A DNA stretch of 64,000 nt from Alloprevotella sp. oral taxon 473 str. F0040 (GCF_000318095.2 NZ_KB290717.1:429930-493929); one strand, 5' to 3'; positions 16,133 through 28,044 are shown, counted from the first letter of the stretch. Program-made: numbers and translations. Notes: generated by a model from the letters alone, not told the origin.

Positions 16133-18136
16133 TTAGAACATTTGTTTTTGGCCTTGTGCGTTGATATAGATTTGTCCTGCTTGGGGTTGCTCCACACGTT
16201 GTCCTTGAAGGTTGAACCATACGTTGGGAAGAACCGTTGGACGTAAAGGAGAAAGGTGTGTGACAACATCCGTTTCATCACGTACCACATACTTCCCTCC
16301 GCGCTGTTCTGTGGTAATCACGAAATAGCGATCACCTGTGATCTCCGTGACATCGACAGATTGTGGAGACCCATTGTCGGTAGAGAATACCACATTCACG
16401 AAATAATCCTTAGAGGTAATATCAAAGGTCTGATAGTTCCAGGTATATCCTTTCACCTCCTTCGTGTCCGTGATGGTTTTACCTGGCCAGTTGCCATTCA
16501 TATTGTTGTTGCCCTTGTTGTTCCAAACGTGGAAATTGAGCGAAGGCCAGTTGTTTTCATTGCGCACATGGATAGTCGCAGTATGTTCTACAAAAGGACG
16601 AATGGTATAGGTGCGCGATACCACATTGGAAACTTCGCCTTCTGCAGAAAGCACACCCACTTGCAACGTAGCATCTTGGGTGATGCTAATGTTTCCATCG
16701 GCGGGTACACGAGAAGATTGAGCAGTGGGAAGAGTGCCATCTGTGGTATAGACTAGCGTTTGTTCACTTTCTGACACACTGGTCACCTTTGCAGTAAACG
16801 CAGCTTCATATTCTCCCGAAGGTTTATCCAACAAGAGTGTTTTAGTGCTGCGAGAAAGGAAATAGGCACAATGCTGACCGCTGAGCACCTTTACATATTT
16901 TGTAGCATCAGGTGCGTAGTTCTCAGCCTCATCGCCTAAGACATAGAGCAGAGTGCCTTTGGTGCCCGCCACCGAAACGACATACTGTTTGGGTTCACGC
17001 GACACGATGGTTGGAACAGACGTATTAACAATGCCTGCTGCACGACGCACCTCAATCATCGCCTTAATAGCCTGCTTATGGTCGAGCCAATGACGGTAGA
17101 ATACACATGGAGTACCAGGCATGGCAAGGAGATAGGCATTAGCTGCAAGGGTGTCTTTCTTGATAGGATCAAGTGGTTCGCTAGCACTGCGCATTTGCGT
17201 GTCGTGATTCTCCACGAAAGTCACGGCGTATTGGCGGAATAGGCGAGAATTGATGAGAGGGGCATTACTGGCATTCTCTAGTTTGCTCCAGTCTCCACTA
17301 TTGGCAGCATCACGCACGGTGTAGCGGAAAGGGAAGTCGAAGGCCGCAGACTGCGGTACGTTGTTGACTTTTGTACCATTGACCCAAAGTTTTGTAGCAG
17401 TACTATTGTCCCAATACTCTCCCACACTGAATTGTGGTTGAACTGTTTGGTTATATTGAGCCACATACTCAGGAGCAAAGCCTTTGACCATATCGTAGCG
17501 GAACCCTGCATAGCCTAGGTCTTCAAGGAGAAACTTGAGGTAAGCATTGTAGTTGTTGCGCACATTGTCACTTTTGTGGTCGATATCGCGACATCCTGGC
17601 CAACCTTCGCCCGTATCTTTGTTGCTACTGAGGGACTGACGATGGCTTGCTGCCCACGTTGCCGTCTGACCACCATCGTCGTCACTTACGATATCGCTAG
17701 GCAACATCTGATAATCTACACCTTTGTAGGTCTCTTTAGGATAATCGGTCCACGCCCCATTCACGCCGAGATTATTGCGATGGTTGATGACAACATCAGC
17801 TATGATGCCAGTGCCTTTCGCCTTGTAGGTCTTAATCATCGAACGCAATTCAGCTTCAGTGCCAAATGAACTGTTTTGATTAAAGAGATAGACGGGAAGA
17901 TAACCCATCACATTATCGTTCGTATTGCAGTTTCCACTTTGAGGCACCCAGATGAGTTGAAAGTATGGCGCAATTTCGCTGCTTCGGGCTTCGAGCTTTG
18001 TCCAACGCGAATCGTTGAACGAGTCCCAATAAAAGCCCTGCAGCATGACCCCTTCATAGGCAGCGGGCCAACCTTGTGCTTGAGATTGAAGAGAAACTCC
18101 AGCAGAAAGGGCGAGGAGAAGTAGAGATTTCTTCAT
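16133..18136 (-). CDS. Secreted GH13 alpha-amylase with CBM26-like domain (SusG counterpart)
   Basis: A 667-residue exported amylase. The start is placed at MKKSLLLLALSAG, giving a type I signal peptide ending ...QSQAQ. There is no lipobox Cys, unlike SusG. GH13 motifs: 'DVVINH' 114-119, nucleophile D215 in 'GFRYD', acid/base E240 in 'VGEYW', and D312 in 'ENHD'. Residues ~440-512 look like a chitobiase C-terminal-type beta-sandwich ('YTTDGTLPT'). Residues ~518-612 resemble a CBM26 starch-binding module with exposed Trp ('NFHVWNNKGN...NWPG'). The last ~30 residues ('VWFNLQGQRVEQPQAGQIYI') resemble the short C-terminal element of secreted Prevotella proteins. It is the last sus gene, set off from the previous one by a terminator-like hairpin. 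Confidence 0.92.
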   Translation of the reverse strand: MKKSLLLLALSAGVSLQSQAQGWPAAYEGVMLQGFYWDSFNDSRWTKLEARSSEIAPYFQLIWVPQSGNCNTNDNVMGYLPVYLFNQNSSFGTEAELRSMIKTYKAKGTGIIADVVINHRNNLGVNGAWTDYPKETYKGVDYQMLPSDIVSDDDGGQTATWAASHRQSLSSNKDTGEGWPGCRDIDHKSDNVRNNYNAYLKFLLEDLGYAGFRYDMVKGFAPEYVAQYNQTVQPQFSVGEYWDNSTATKLWVNGTKVNNVPQSAAFDFPFRYTVRDAANSGDWSKLENASNAPLINSRLFRQYAVTFVENHDTQMRSASEPLDPIKKDTLAANAYLLAMPGTPCVFYRHWLDHKQAIKAMIEVRRAAGIVNTSVPTIVSREPKQYVVSVAGTKGTLLYVLGDEAENYAPDATKYVKVLSGQHCAYFLSRSTKTLLLDKPSGEYEAAFTAKVTSVSESEQTLVYTTDGTLPTAQSSRVPADGNISITQDATLQVGVLSAEGEVSNVVSRTYTIRPFVEHTATIHVRNENNWPSLNFHVWNNKGNNNMNGNWPGKTITDTKEVKGYTWNYQTFDITSKDYFVNVVFSTDNGSPQSVDVTEITGDRYFVITTEQRGGKYVVRDETDVVTHLSPLRPTVLPNVWFNLQGQRVEQPQAGQIYINAQGQKQMF

Positions 18137-18227
18137 ACGTATGTAAAAATGATTAGGGACACAGCGGAAATGTGAAATCAAAAATCCATTCGTCCGTGTT
18201 GTCCGCCTAGTGATATCTTAGAAAATA

Positions 18228-18259
18228 GAGCGGATGTGCCGCAAAAGACACATCCGCTC
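18228..18259 (-). terminator. Attenuating terminator between SusE/F-like gene and amylase
   Basis: On the minus strand GAGCGGATGTG (18259-18249) pairs perfectly with CACATCCGCTC (18238-18228) around a 10-nt loop, then TATTTTCT. It lies in the 225-bp gap before the amylase ATG, so it probably reduces readthrough into that gene. A small hairpin, AGGAGC/GCTCCT (18274-18288), precedes it. Confidence 0.6.
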
Positions 18260-18361
18260 ATAGGAAATGCTATAGGAGCCAAGCTCCTGCAGTGCTAGAG
18301 ACAGGACAAAGGTTGGGGATACATTCTACTATAAACGTAAGGCAACGATTGTCCTCTGTGC

Positions 18362-19411
18362 TTATTTAGCAGTGAGAGTGGCATAAATGCCACGACCATT
18401 GAGTTGTTCGAGATAGAGACGAACGACATAAGTGCCAGCATCGGCCTTGAGGTTAGCACCACCAAAGGTGAGATTAGTGAGTGAACCACCAAGGTTGATG
18501 GGCCAATCTCCATTGAAGCGGAACTTAAATTCGCCACCTGACTGGAAGTTAACTTCTGCTTTATAGCAACCTTCGGCAGCATTGTAAGTGAGCTCTGCAT
18601 CGCCAGCCCAACTATTGAAGCCACCTATCATACCCACCTTAGAGATTGCCACAGGGGCAAGAGTCTGCTTAGTGGCATCTTTGAGATCTGCACGTAGGTA
18701 ATAGAGTCCTGCAGCAGGAGCTACAATGTTCTGTTGCGCATCTGCATCAAAGTCTCCATCAAGCAAAGCGAAACTATTGGCCCCAAGGTCAACAATCTCA
18801 TTACGATAATTATACGTGAGACGGAAAGGAGAGCTAATGCGAGCAAAACCTTGATAGAATCCATCAAAGTCAATAGTTGAGAGGTTAGCCACTGCTACTC
18901 CCTTGACACGAACACCCATATACTCAGAGTAGTTAGGAGCAGTAAGAGTGAAGCGAACGGCTGTTTCTCCATCAAAACGATAAGACTCATCGTTGATGTT
19001 GGCTAATGCTACTACCCTGGCATTGAGCTTTCTTTGGCGGGGTGCCTTACCATAATACGAACGAACGGCTGTCTGAAGTTCCTCAAGAGAAACATTACCT
19101 AAAGAATCAGCAGTAAGGACTGTGGCCTTCTGATCGCCAGACAATCCTTCAGCTGGAGTGAGGGTGATTTGATAAGAAAAAGCAGATCGAGGCGCACCTG
19201 TCACTGTAGACTTAAGTACTGTGACTGTAGGGTTAGGCCCTTGAACATCTAGCCCATTCATATCAATCGCCTTGACACTATCAATGGTGGCCGTAATGCT
19301 CTTAGACTCACCTTGGGCGTGAGTTTGAGGAGAAGCCCAGTCTGTATAATCTTCAGTACATGCTACGACGAGGGTCGTCATCGCAAGTCCTAGGAATAGA
19401 GGTTTCAACAT
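18362..19411 (-). CDS. SusE/SusF-like starch-binding outer-membrane lipoprotein
   Basis: A 349-residue surface lipoprotein. The signal peptide ends in a lipobox, LVVAC, with the Cys at 18. The following Asp/Glu-rich stretch ('TEDYTDWASP') fits surface export in Bacteroidetes. Residues ~35-165 form the SusE-type N-terminal immunoglobulin-like domain. Then come one beta-sandwich region (~170-255) and a C-terminal starch-binding module with the hallmark 'VGMIGGFNSWAGDAELTYN' and 'FKFRFNGDWPINLGG', whose Trp residues would stack on glucose rings. It is shorter than SusE (387) and SusF (485), so it is probably a single-binding-site form. It lies between the 423-residue paralogue and the amylase. 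Confidence 0.82.
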   Translation of the reverse strand: MLKPLFLGLAMTTLVVACTEDYTDWASPQTHAQGESKSITATIDSVKAIDMNGLDVQGPNPTVTVLKSTVTGAPRSAFSYQITLTPAEGLSGDQKATVLTADSLGNVSLEELQTAVRSYYGKAPRQRKLNARVVALANINDESYRFDGETAVRFTLTAPNYSEYMGVRVKGVAVANLSTIDFDGFYQGFARISSPFRLTYNYRNEIVDLGANSFALLDGDFDADAQQNIVAPAAGLYYLRADLKDATKQTLAPVAISKVGMIGGFNSWAGDAELTYNAAEGCYKAEVNFQSGGEFKFRFNGDWPINLGGSLTNLTFGGANLKADAGTYVVRLYLEQLNGRGIYATLTAK

Positions 19412-19450
19412 AAGAATTAAGTGTTAGAAAGTGAATACCTTTATGCCCTC

Positions 19451-19483
19451 CTAAATGCTTTCCAATAAAAGGAAAGCATTTAG
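19451..19483 (-). other. Intercistronic 13-bp hairpin without T tract
   Basis: CTAAATGCTTTCC (19451-19463) pairs perfectly with GGAAAGCATTTAG (19471-19483) around a 7-nt loop. Neither strand has a T run after it. In the 101-bp gap between two sus lipoprotein genes, an RNA-processing or 3'-end stabilising role is more likely than termination. Confidence 0.6.
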
Positions 19484-19512
19484 ACTAGGGACATAGGGAG
19501 ATTCGATAACGA

Positions 19513-20784
19513 TTATTGGGCTGTTTGTTGGATGAAGTTGTATTGTCCTGTGAGGTCGTTGAAGTAAACCTTGTAGGTTCCCTTCTTGAGCTTCATGTTT
19601 GGACCACCCTTAGTAGCTACACCATAGGGAAGCACAGTAGCAGAACCCCAACTTAGATCCCATTTCGCGTTAGCACGGAACTTAACTTCAGAAGCTTTCT
19701 CCAGCTTTAGTTCAGCAGTCCACACGTGATTCTTTGCGTTTGCTGCAGTAGATGCAGCAGTCATAACGACATCATTGTCCCAACTGCTGAACTCACCAAC
19801 AATACCAATACTACCCTTTTCTGTTTCATCAATTTCAGTAGCTTCGGTCATCGTGAAGGTGTGCTTCACATTGTCAATGACGATAGTGTAATAACCAGCC
19901 TTAGGTGCTGTGATGTTAGGACCATCATCACCACCATCACGATAACGTGCAGTACCAGGAGTACCTTCTACACCAACGTAAGCATAATCCCAGGCAAAGC
20001 TTTTACCATCTGCACTATACTTGGGAGAGAATACCTTAAACTCTGCCTTGTCAGCAAAATAACCAGTATAGCTTACACTTCCAAGGCCAGTCTTCTTGTC
20101 GTAGTTAGCATTAGCGATGGGGAAGAAAGGAAGAAGTCCCTTGCCTGCATCTGCAACATTATTGCTCCAAGAGCCAGCTACGTCTTGACCTACAATGTAG
20201 TTGAGGGCTACAGGGGCATCGCTCAGTTCGATGTAGTAAGGAGCTACTTGCACCTTCACGACATTAGAGGCTATGCTCACAGAACCATCTTCAAGAGGAG
20301 CGTTTGTTCCTGCGAAATGTGCATAAACACGAAGGTGGAGTTCCTGTTTTGCAGGCATGTTATCTTCGCTTTCCCAAGCAAACAACGTATTTATAGCCTT
20401 GTCGAGAGCTTCTGCATTAACATCTACAGCTGTACTGAAATACTTTTCTTCGAGTTCGATGTAGTCTGCAACCGTTTTACCAGTCTTATCAGCAGCTGCT
20501 TCTGCCACAGAAGCAGTGAATTTACCATCTTTAGAAACTTGGATAGCATAAAATCCAACACCAGCAAGGGGTGCTCCCTTGTCAGTCACATTGGGCTGAG
20601 ACCAAGTGAGGCTTACATGCTTTGAGGTTCTGAGATCAAGCAATTGATTAGCATAAACAGGAGTGTTGAGTACAAACTCCGTGGGCTGCACCAAGGTGGG
20701 ATTGGAATCCCTATCGTCAGCGCACGCGGTGAAGAGACTAGTTGCTGCAAAAAGCACGAGTCCCATTGTTAATATTTTGTTCAT
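19513..20784 (-). CDS. susE: SusE-like starch-binding outer-membrane lipoprotein
   Basis: A 423-residue protein with a lipobox, LFTAC (Cys at 20), then 'ADDRDSNPTL', consistent with an exported and surface-displayed lipoprotein. Residues ~30-180 form the SusE N-terminal domain ('FVLNTPVYANQLLDLRTSKHVSLTWSQP'). A second module follows (~185-320). The C-terminal module (~325-423) has 'GSIGIVGEFSSWDNDVVM' and 'KFRANAKWDLSWGS', the aromatic platform of SusE/F starch-binding domains. It follows susD by ~20 bp, the position of susE in Bacteroides thetaiotaomicron. Its role would be to hold starch at the surface beside SusCD. Assignment as E rather than F rests on gene order. Confidence 0.82.
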   Translation of the reverse strand: MNKILTMGLVLFAATSLFTACADDRDSNPTLVQPTEFVLNTPVYANQLLDLRTSKHVSLTWSQPNVTDKGAPLAGVGFYAIQVSKDGKFTASVAEAAADKTGKTVADYIELEEKYFSTAVDVNAEALDKAINTLFAWESEDNMPAKQELHLRVYAHFAGTNAPLEDGSVSIASNVVKVQVAPYYIELSDAPVALNYIVGQDVAGSWSNNVADAGKGLLPFFPIANANYDKKTGLGSVSYTGYFADKAEFKVFSPKYSADGKSFAWDYAYVGVEGTPGTARYRDGGDDGPNITAPKAGYYTIVIDNVKHTFTMTEATEIDETEKGSIGIVGEFSSWDNDVVMTAASTAANAKNHVWTAELKLEKASEVKFRANAKWDLSWGSATVLPYGVATKGGPNMKLKKGTYKVYFNDLTGQYNFIQQTAQ

Positions 20785-20805
20785 ATCTGTGATGTGCTTG
20801 CGTGA

Positions 20806-22413
20806 TTAATAACCATGATTCTGCTTGAGATTCGAGTTAGTGTTGATTTCAGTGTTAGGCAATGGGAAGAGATTCATGTCCTTGCTGAAGTTTGCACCAG
20901 TGGCAACACCACTCTTCCAAGACCAATTGTAATTGTTGTTACCACCGAAACGGTCAAAACGAATGAGGTCTGTGCGACGACGACCCTCAAAGTAGAACTC
21001 GCGAGACCATTCATCTAGAATTTCTATGAGCGAATAGCTTGTAAGTTGACTAGCCGCTGCACGAGCACGAACTTTATTGATAGCAGCAGTACCCTCAGAA
21101 GTTGTAGTACCACCGTTCAAACGTGCATCGGCTTCACCATAGGTAAGATATGCCTCAGCAGCACGCATGAAGAAGAAGTCAGCATCAGGGAAGAGGGAGT
21201 TCTTAGTTTTTGCACCATCTGTGCGATAGTTGTTGAACTTCGTCACGCTATAGCCTTGTTTGAACTTTGTGGGTTCAGCTATCTTGAGCGTACGATCCTT
21301 TCCCCAGAAAAGAGCGCGGTTGTCACCAGCAGCTTGTTGCATGTCGGCTGTTGTCACTTCTGGTGCATTACCTTGTGGGAAGAACTTAGCTACGAGCTCG
21401 GGACGCGCACGATGGCCTTCCCACTTACCAGTGGTATTGTTACCAGAAATGAACTGCGAGTCGTTCATATCATCATTGAACGCACCAGCCATGAGGAAGA
21501 GTGAAGTACCATAAGACGTGGTTTTCTCACCATCTTGCAGGAGGGCAAGGACAGCTTCTTCAGAAGCGCCGTTGCTACCATTGTCTGCCATGAAGAGTTG
21601 TTGGTAAGCCGTCCATCCATTCACTGTACTACCGGTGTGGAGCTTATAAGAAGAGTCCATGACCTTCTTAGCATATTCTTTGGCCTTTGCCCATTCAGCT
21701 TTACCAGTATAAACTTCTGCATTGAGATAGAGGCGAGAGAGAAGCAACCATGCAGCCGCCTTATCAGCTCTACCATAACCTTCTTCTGTGTCTTTCTCAG
21801 GTTTTGCAGCTGCCATGTTTTGTTCAGCAGCGAGCAACTCTGATTCAATCCACTTGTAAAGATCAGCACGGCTCATCTGTCCTGGTTTATCAGAACCAAC
21901 GGTGGTGCGGAATCCGATGTTTCCCCAACCATCCATGAGATAATAATAATAGAGAGCACGCAGGAAACGAACTTCGGCAGTCATCGTTGCATCGTAGTTT
22001 GAAGCTACGTCCAAATAATGGTTACACACGGTAACACCAAAGAACAGACGATAGTAGAACCCACGCAAGAAGGGATGTTCAGAGTTCCACTGGTTTTTAT
22101 TGAGGGGTTGCACACCTTCGTCTCCCCAAGCACTGATTGCTTCGTCAGCTGTAAGCTCTTGAGAATTGAAGAGTTGGCGCAAGAAGCCCGATGTACCTCC
22201 ATCAATACCATCAATATCAGAATCGCCATTGGCACCACCATTACCAGCGACAGCCATATTGGCATAGCACTTATTGAAGAGGTTCTGAGGATTGACGGTC
22301 ATATTGGTGCTAGGGTCAATGGGCTTCACGTCCAAATCACCTACGCAGGAAGTAAGTCCCAAACTGAGCGCAATAGCTGCAACAGGAAGGAGGGATTTAA
22401 TATATAGTTTCAT
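20806..22413 (-). CDS. susD: SusD-family starch-binding lipoprotein
   Basis: A 535-residue RagB/SusD-family lipoprotein forming the lid over SusC. The signal peptide ends with lipobox LTSC (Cys at 23) and 'VGDLDVKPIDPS', a typical SusD start. TPR-like helices are visible ('FLRALYYYYLMDGWGNIGF', 'AAAWLLLSRLYLNAEVYTG'), as is the conserved C-terminal 'EFYFEGRRRTDLIRFDRFGG' and 'NLFPLPNTEINTNSNLKQNHGY'. It lies 21 bp downstream of susC, as in nearly all polysaccharide utilisation loci. The surrounding GH13, GH97 and SusE-like genes indicate starch or malto-oligosaccharide as ligand. Confidence 0.95.
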   Translation of the reverse strand: MKLYIKSLLPVAAIALSLGLTSCVGDLDVKPIDPSTNMTVNPQNLFNKCYANMAVAGNGGANGDSDIDGIDGGTSGFLRQLFNSQELTADEAISAWGDEGVQPLNKNQWNSEHPFLRGFYYRLFFGVTVCNHYLDVASNYDATMTAEVRFLRALYYYYLMDGWGNIGFRTTVGSDKPGQMSRADLYKWIESELLAAEQNMAAAKPEKDTEEGYGRADKAAAWLLLSRLYLNAEVYTGKAEWAKAKEYAKKVMDSSYKLHTGSTVNGWTAYQQLFMADNGSNGASEEAVLALLQDGEKTTSYGTSLFLMAGAFNDDMNDSQFISGNNTTGKWEGHRARPELVAKFFPQGNAPEVTTADMQQAAGDNRALFWGKDRTLKIAEPTKFKQGYSVTKFNNYRTDGAKTKNSLFPDADFFFMRAAEAYLTYGEADARLNGGTTTSEGTAAINKVRARAAASQLTSYSLIEILDEWSREFYFEGRRRTDLIRFDRFGGNNNYNWSWKSGVATGANFSKDMNLFPLPNTEINTNSNLKQNHGY

Positions 22414-22434
22414 ATGAGTATGCTATGTGAAGAG

Positions 22435-25400
22435 TTAGAAATTGAGCGACACACCAGCCAGGATGCTGAAAGGACGAGGATAAACGTTGTTGTCGATTCC
22501 GCCAAACACGTCGGGATCTAAGCCCTTATACTTGGTGAGTGTGAAGACGTTGCTAGCAGTAACGTAGAGACGACCATTGATGCCTTCGTATCGAGATCCT
22601 TTGAGGAGGTTCTCAAAGGAGTAACCAAGAGTGATATTCTCCATACGGAGGAACGAACCATTCTGTACAAAGCGATCAGAGAACACGTTGTCGTCAGTGG
22701 TCCAGCGAGGTTGGAGGCTATAAGTAGGACGATTGCTCAAGAAACCCTTACTAAAGACAGTGGACACATTGGCAGAACGTGCCTCAAGATCATTGTAAAC
22801 GTAGTTGCCAATGGAAGCACGCATACTAAATCCAAAGTCCCATTGCTTATACTGAACTTTTGAGGTAAAACCTGCTGTCCAAGGAGCCATAGGACTCTTA
22901 TAGAAATACTTGTCGGCATTGTTGATCTTACCATCTCCGTTGCGATCGACATAGACACCTTCGAGGGGTACACCATTCTTGTCATAGACTTGCTGATAAA
23001 CGAAGAAGCTACTAGCAGGATGTCCGACAGCATGTGCTTGAATATTACCACCAGTACCAGCTGAAATACCACCAGTAGGCACATAATAGTTTTCACCAGT
23101 ACCACCTACTAGCTCAGTTATTTCATTCTTATTGTAAGTGGCATTTACACCTAAATCCCAATACAGATCCTTCTTAGAGATAGCCTTCCAGCTAAGAGCC
23201 AATTCTACACCAGTGTTTGTGAGCGAACCGATGTTGCTCGTTACACGATTCTTGAAGTTAGAACCTGCTGGCACGTCAACCGTATTGATGAGGTCTGTAG
23301 TCTTACGATAGTAGTAATCGATGCTACCAGACAGACGTTGATTCCAGAATCCAAAGTCAAAACCTGCATTATAGGTGGTTGTGGTTTCCCAAGTGAGTTG
23401 AGGATTGTAAGCGTTGGGACGGTCAATATTACCTTTGCCTACAAGAGGATAGTAAGAGTCAGCTACTAAGTTTGTGTTATATGAAGCAAAGTAGTTGTAG
23501 TCGCCAATACCTTCCTGTTGTCCTGTCTGGCCATAGCCAAGGCGCAACTTCAAGTCGCTGAGCCATTCTGCCTTCTTGAGGAACTTTTCGTTGTTGATTT
23601 TCCAACCGAATGCAAAGGATGGGAACATCGCCCAGTGGTTTTCAAAACGACTTGAACCATCATAACGGAACGTTGCCGTAAGCAGATAACGATCTAAAAT
23701 TGAATAGTTGGCACGACCAAAGAAGCTCACTAGGTAGTTCTCTGTCTTCCATTTTCCATCTTTCGCTTGATAAGCCTTACCTCTGAGGGCAGCGTTGTTG
23801 TTAGTTTCTGGATATACACCAGATCCATAACTCTTGCCTTCACGATAGAAGTGTTGCCACTCATAACCCGCCATAATGTCGAAGTGGTGAACTTCATCGA
23901 ACGTCTTATTATACTGTGCATACGCGTTGTACGAGAGATTATATTTGTCTATCTTCTCCCAACCATTGTAGCCATAGTAAGTATTAGTGCCAGAAGCAGG
24001 GCTCACCTCTGTGTCTTGGCGACCACCAGACACGTCAGCACCCATATTCATGTGCAAGCGCAAATCCTCTAAGCCATGAACTTGGTAGTCTAACTCCATG
24101 TTGCCGACAAATGCGTGAGATTTCGCCACGTCATTCTTCAGGTCAAGCATAGATACAGGGTTAGCAGTAGCTAGGTCGATTTTTGTTTCTGGCCATTTGC
24201 TGTCACCAAGCACACTACCATTTTGCAACCATTGGAAATATCCTCCAAAGTTTTTATAGCGAGCATCGGATGTACGCACTGGTTTTGTGGGATCCATGCC
24301 AAGTGCTGCCCCCATAGCACCACCATCAGCGTAGTTAGTCTTCGCATACATGTACTTCGCACTGAGATTCACCTTCAAGTGATCTTCCAGCATCGAAGGA
24401 TTAATATTCAGACTTCCTGTATAGCGATTAAACTCAGAGGTGCGAAGGATACCTTCTTGATTCGTTGCTCCTAGGCTCGCACGGAAAGGCACGCCTTTCA
24501 CACTGCCAGTAACGGTGACATTATTATCAAATGAAACTGCAGTGCGATAGATTTCCTTCTGCCAATCGGTGTTGTAGAACTTTTGTACACCGTTCTCCAT
24601 TACTCCAAGAGCCTTATAGGCATCAGAATCTTCACCATAATAACGCTTGACAAACTCAACGAATTGATCACCCGTCATTACTTCTTGGGTCTTGTGCTTT
24701 TGGCTGACAGTAACACTACCATTATAACTTACCTTAGCACGAGATCCTTTGCGTCCCTTCTTGGTCGTAATGATGATGACACCATTAGAACCACGGCTAC
24801 CATAGATAGCTGTTGCAGAAGCGTCTTTAAGTACAGTGAAACTTTCAATATCGGCAGGATTTACCATAGAGAGAGGGTTAGAAAGCCCCTTTACTCCTTG
24901 GTTATCCATCGCTAAACCGTCAATTACAATCAACGGATCATTAGAAGCATTCAAAGAAGAACCACCACGAATGCGGATAGTTGCACCTGCGCCAGGGATA
25001 CCACTACTAGTTGTCACATTGACACCAGCAATTTTACCCTGGATCATGTCTTGTGCGTTAACAACAACGCCCTTATTCTTCTCATCTGGTTTGATGGCTG
25101 TCACAGAACCAGTCATGTCGTTCTTCTTTGCAACACCATAACCGATGACAACAGCCTCGTTCAGACTGTTTTCTATTTCCTTTAGTACGATATCAAGAGA
25201 TTGTCCTTCCCATTTCACATCTTGGCTCTCGTAGCCAATATAAGAAATACGGAGGATTTGTCCCTTCTTCACTCCTTTTACAATGAAGTTACCTTCAGTG
25301 TCTACTGTAGCACCGTTGCCAGTACCTTTCACCATTACTGACGCCCCTATGAGAGGCTCTCCACTTGCGTCTTTCACAGTACCCTTGGCCACTGTAGACT

Positions 25401-25512
25401 GCTGCTGTTGCACTGCTACACTCTCTGAGGGAGCATTAGCAGCAACCATAGCTCCCGTAGGAAGAGCCATCAACAGCGTCATAAGACTTACAGATTTAAA
25501 TTGCTTATGCAT
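22435..25512 (-). CDS. susC: SusC-family TonB-dependent outer-membrane transporter
   Basis: A 1025-residue transporter importing malto-oligosaccharides with SusD. After the signal peptide (~1-26) come a carboxypeptidase-regulatory-like domain (~40-115, 'KGTVKDASGEPLIGASVMVKGT'), a TonB-box-like segment 'NEAVVIGYGV', and the plug (~125-240) with the SusC signatures 'IRIRGGSSLNASNDPLIVIDGL' and 'ATAIYGSRGSNGVIIITTKKG'. A 22-strand barrel follows, ending in 'FSILAGVSLNF' with the terminal Phe used for BAM insertion. It is separated from the upstream susB by a 114-bp gap holding a 17-bp palindrome. Confidence 0.96.
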   Translation of the reverse strand: MHKQFKSVSLMTLLMALPTGAMVAANAPSESVAVQQQQSTVAKGTVKDASGEPLIGASVMVKGTGNGATVDTEGNFIVKGVKKGQILRISYIGYESQDVKWEGQSLDIVLKEIENSLNEAVVIGYGVAKKNDMTGSVTAIKPDEKNKGVVVNAQDMIQGKIAGVNVTTSSGIPGAGATIRIRGGSSLNASNDPLIVIDGLAMDNQGVKGLSNPLSMVNPADIESFTVLKDASATAIYGSRGSNGVIIITTKKGRKGSRAKVSYNGSVTVSQKHKTQEVMTGDQFVEFVKRYYGEDSDAYKALGVMENGVQKFYNTDWQKEIYRTAVSFDNNVTVTGSVKGVPFRASLGATNQEGILRTSEFNRYTGSLNINPSMLEDHLKVNLSAKYMYAKTNYADGGAMGAALGMDPTKPVRTSDARYKNFGGYFQWLQNGSVLGDSKWPETKIDLATANPVSMLDLKNDVAKSHAFVGNMELDYQVHGLEDLRLHMNMGADVSGGRQDTEVSPASGTNTYYGYNGWEKIDKYNLSYNAYAQYNKTFDEVHHFDIMAGYEWQHFYREGKSYGSGVYPETNNNAALRGKAYQAKDGKWKTENYLVSFFGRANYSILDRYLLTATFRYDGSSRFENHWAMFPSFAFGWKINNEKFLKKAEWLSDLKLRLGYGQTGQQEGIGDYNYFASYNTNLVADSYYPLVGKGNIDRPNAYNPQLTWETTTTYNAGFDFGFWNQRLSGSIDYYYRKTTDLINTVDVPAGSNFKNRVTSNIGSLTNTGVELALSWKAISKKDLYWDLGVNATYNKNEITELVGGTGENYYVPTGGISAGTGGNIQAHAVGHPASSFFVYQQVYDKNGVPLEGVYVDRNGDGKINNADKYFYKSPMAPWTAGFTSKVQYKQWDFGFSMRASIGNYVYNDLEARSANVSTVFSKGFLSNRPTYSLQPRWTTDDNVFSDRFVQNGSFLRMENITLGYSFENLLKGSRYEGINGRLYVTASNVFTLTKYKGLDPDVFGGIDNNVYPRPFSILAGVSLNF

Positions 25513-25569
25513 ATATGGTTTAGACTTTTAGATTGAAAATCTACATTAATAACATTTGAATTATGCATG

Positions 25570-25586
25570 TCTTCTTATTAAGAAGA
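25570..25586. other. 17-bp palindrome between susB and susC
   Basis: TCTTCTTA (25570-25577), a central T, TAAGAAGA (25579-25586). It lies 58 bp upstream of the susC start. It may be an operator or a small RNA hairpin that adjusts susC relative to susB. Confidence 0.35.
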
Positions 25587-25626
25587 TTACATTTGAAACA
25601 TCTAGCAAAGAAAGCTGTCTCTGTTT

Positions 25627-27846
<2,220 letters not shown>

Positions 27847-27935
27847 TTAGTAGTAAGTTCTTTGCTCAAAGATGATTGAAGACAAAAGCCAAAACAGAGA
27901 ATACTTACACGCCTATTTCGCAATGTCTACAACGC

Positions 27936-27967
27936 AAATTTACACATTTAAGTCGAACTAACCACAT
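27936..27967 (-). promoter_or_regulatory. Promoter of the sus operon
   Basis: On the minus strand TGTGG (27967-27963), a 19-bp spacer and TAAATTTG (27943-27936), a perfect -7 element. The start is predicted near 27929, giving a ~134-nt leader before susB. The guaB promoter has the same TGTGGTTA -33 block and an identical -7 octamer. Confidence 0.7.
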
Positions 27968-28044
27968 CAATCAGAAAAAATATAGATTAGAAGCATGATA
28001 AAATTAGACTTATAATCTGTATTTCTAATTGTTATTGATAATAC

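Noticed and set aside
19726-20625. 299-codon frame antisense to the susE-like gene
   Set aside because: The sense gene has a signal peptide, lipobox and family domains. The antisense product is Cys/Ile-rich with no recognisable fold.
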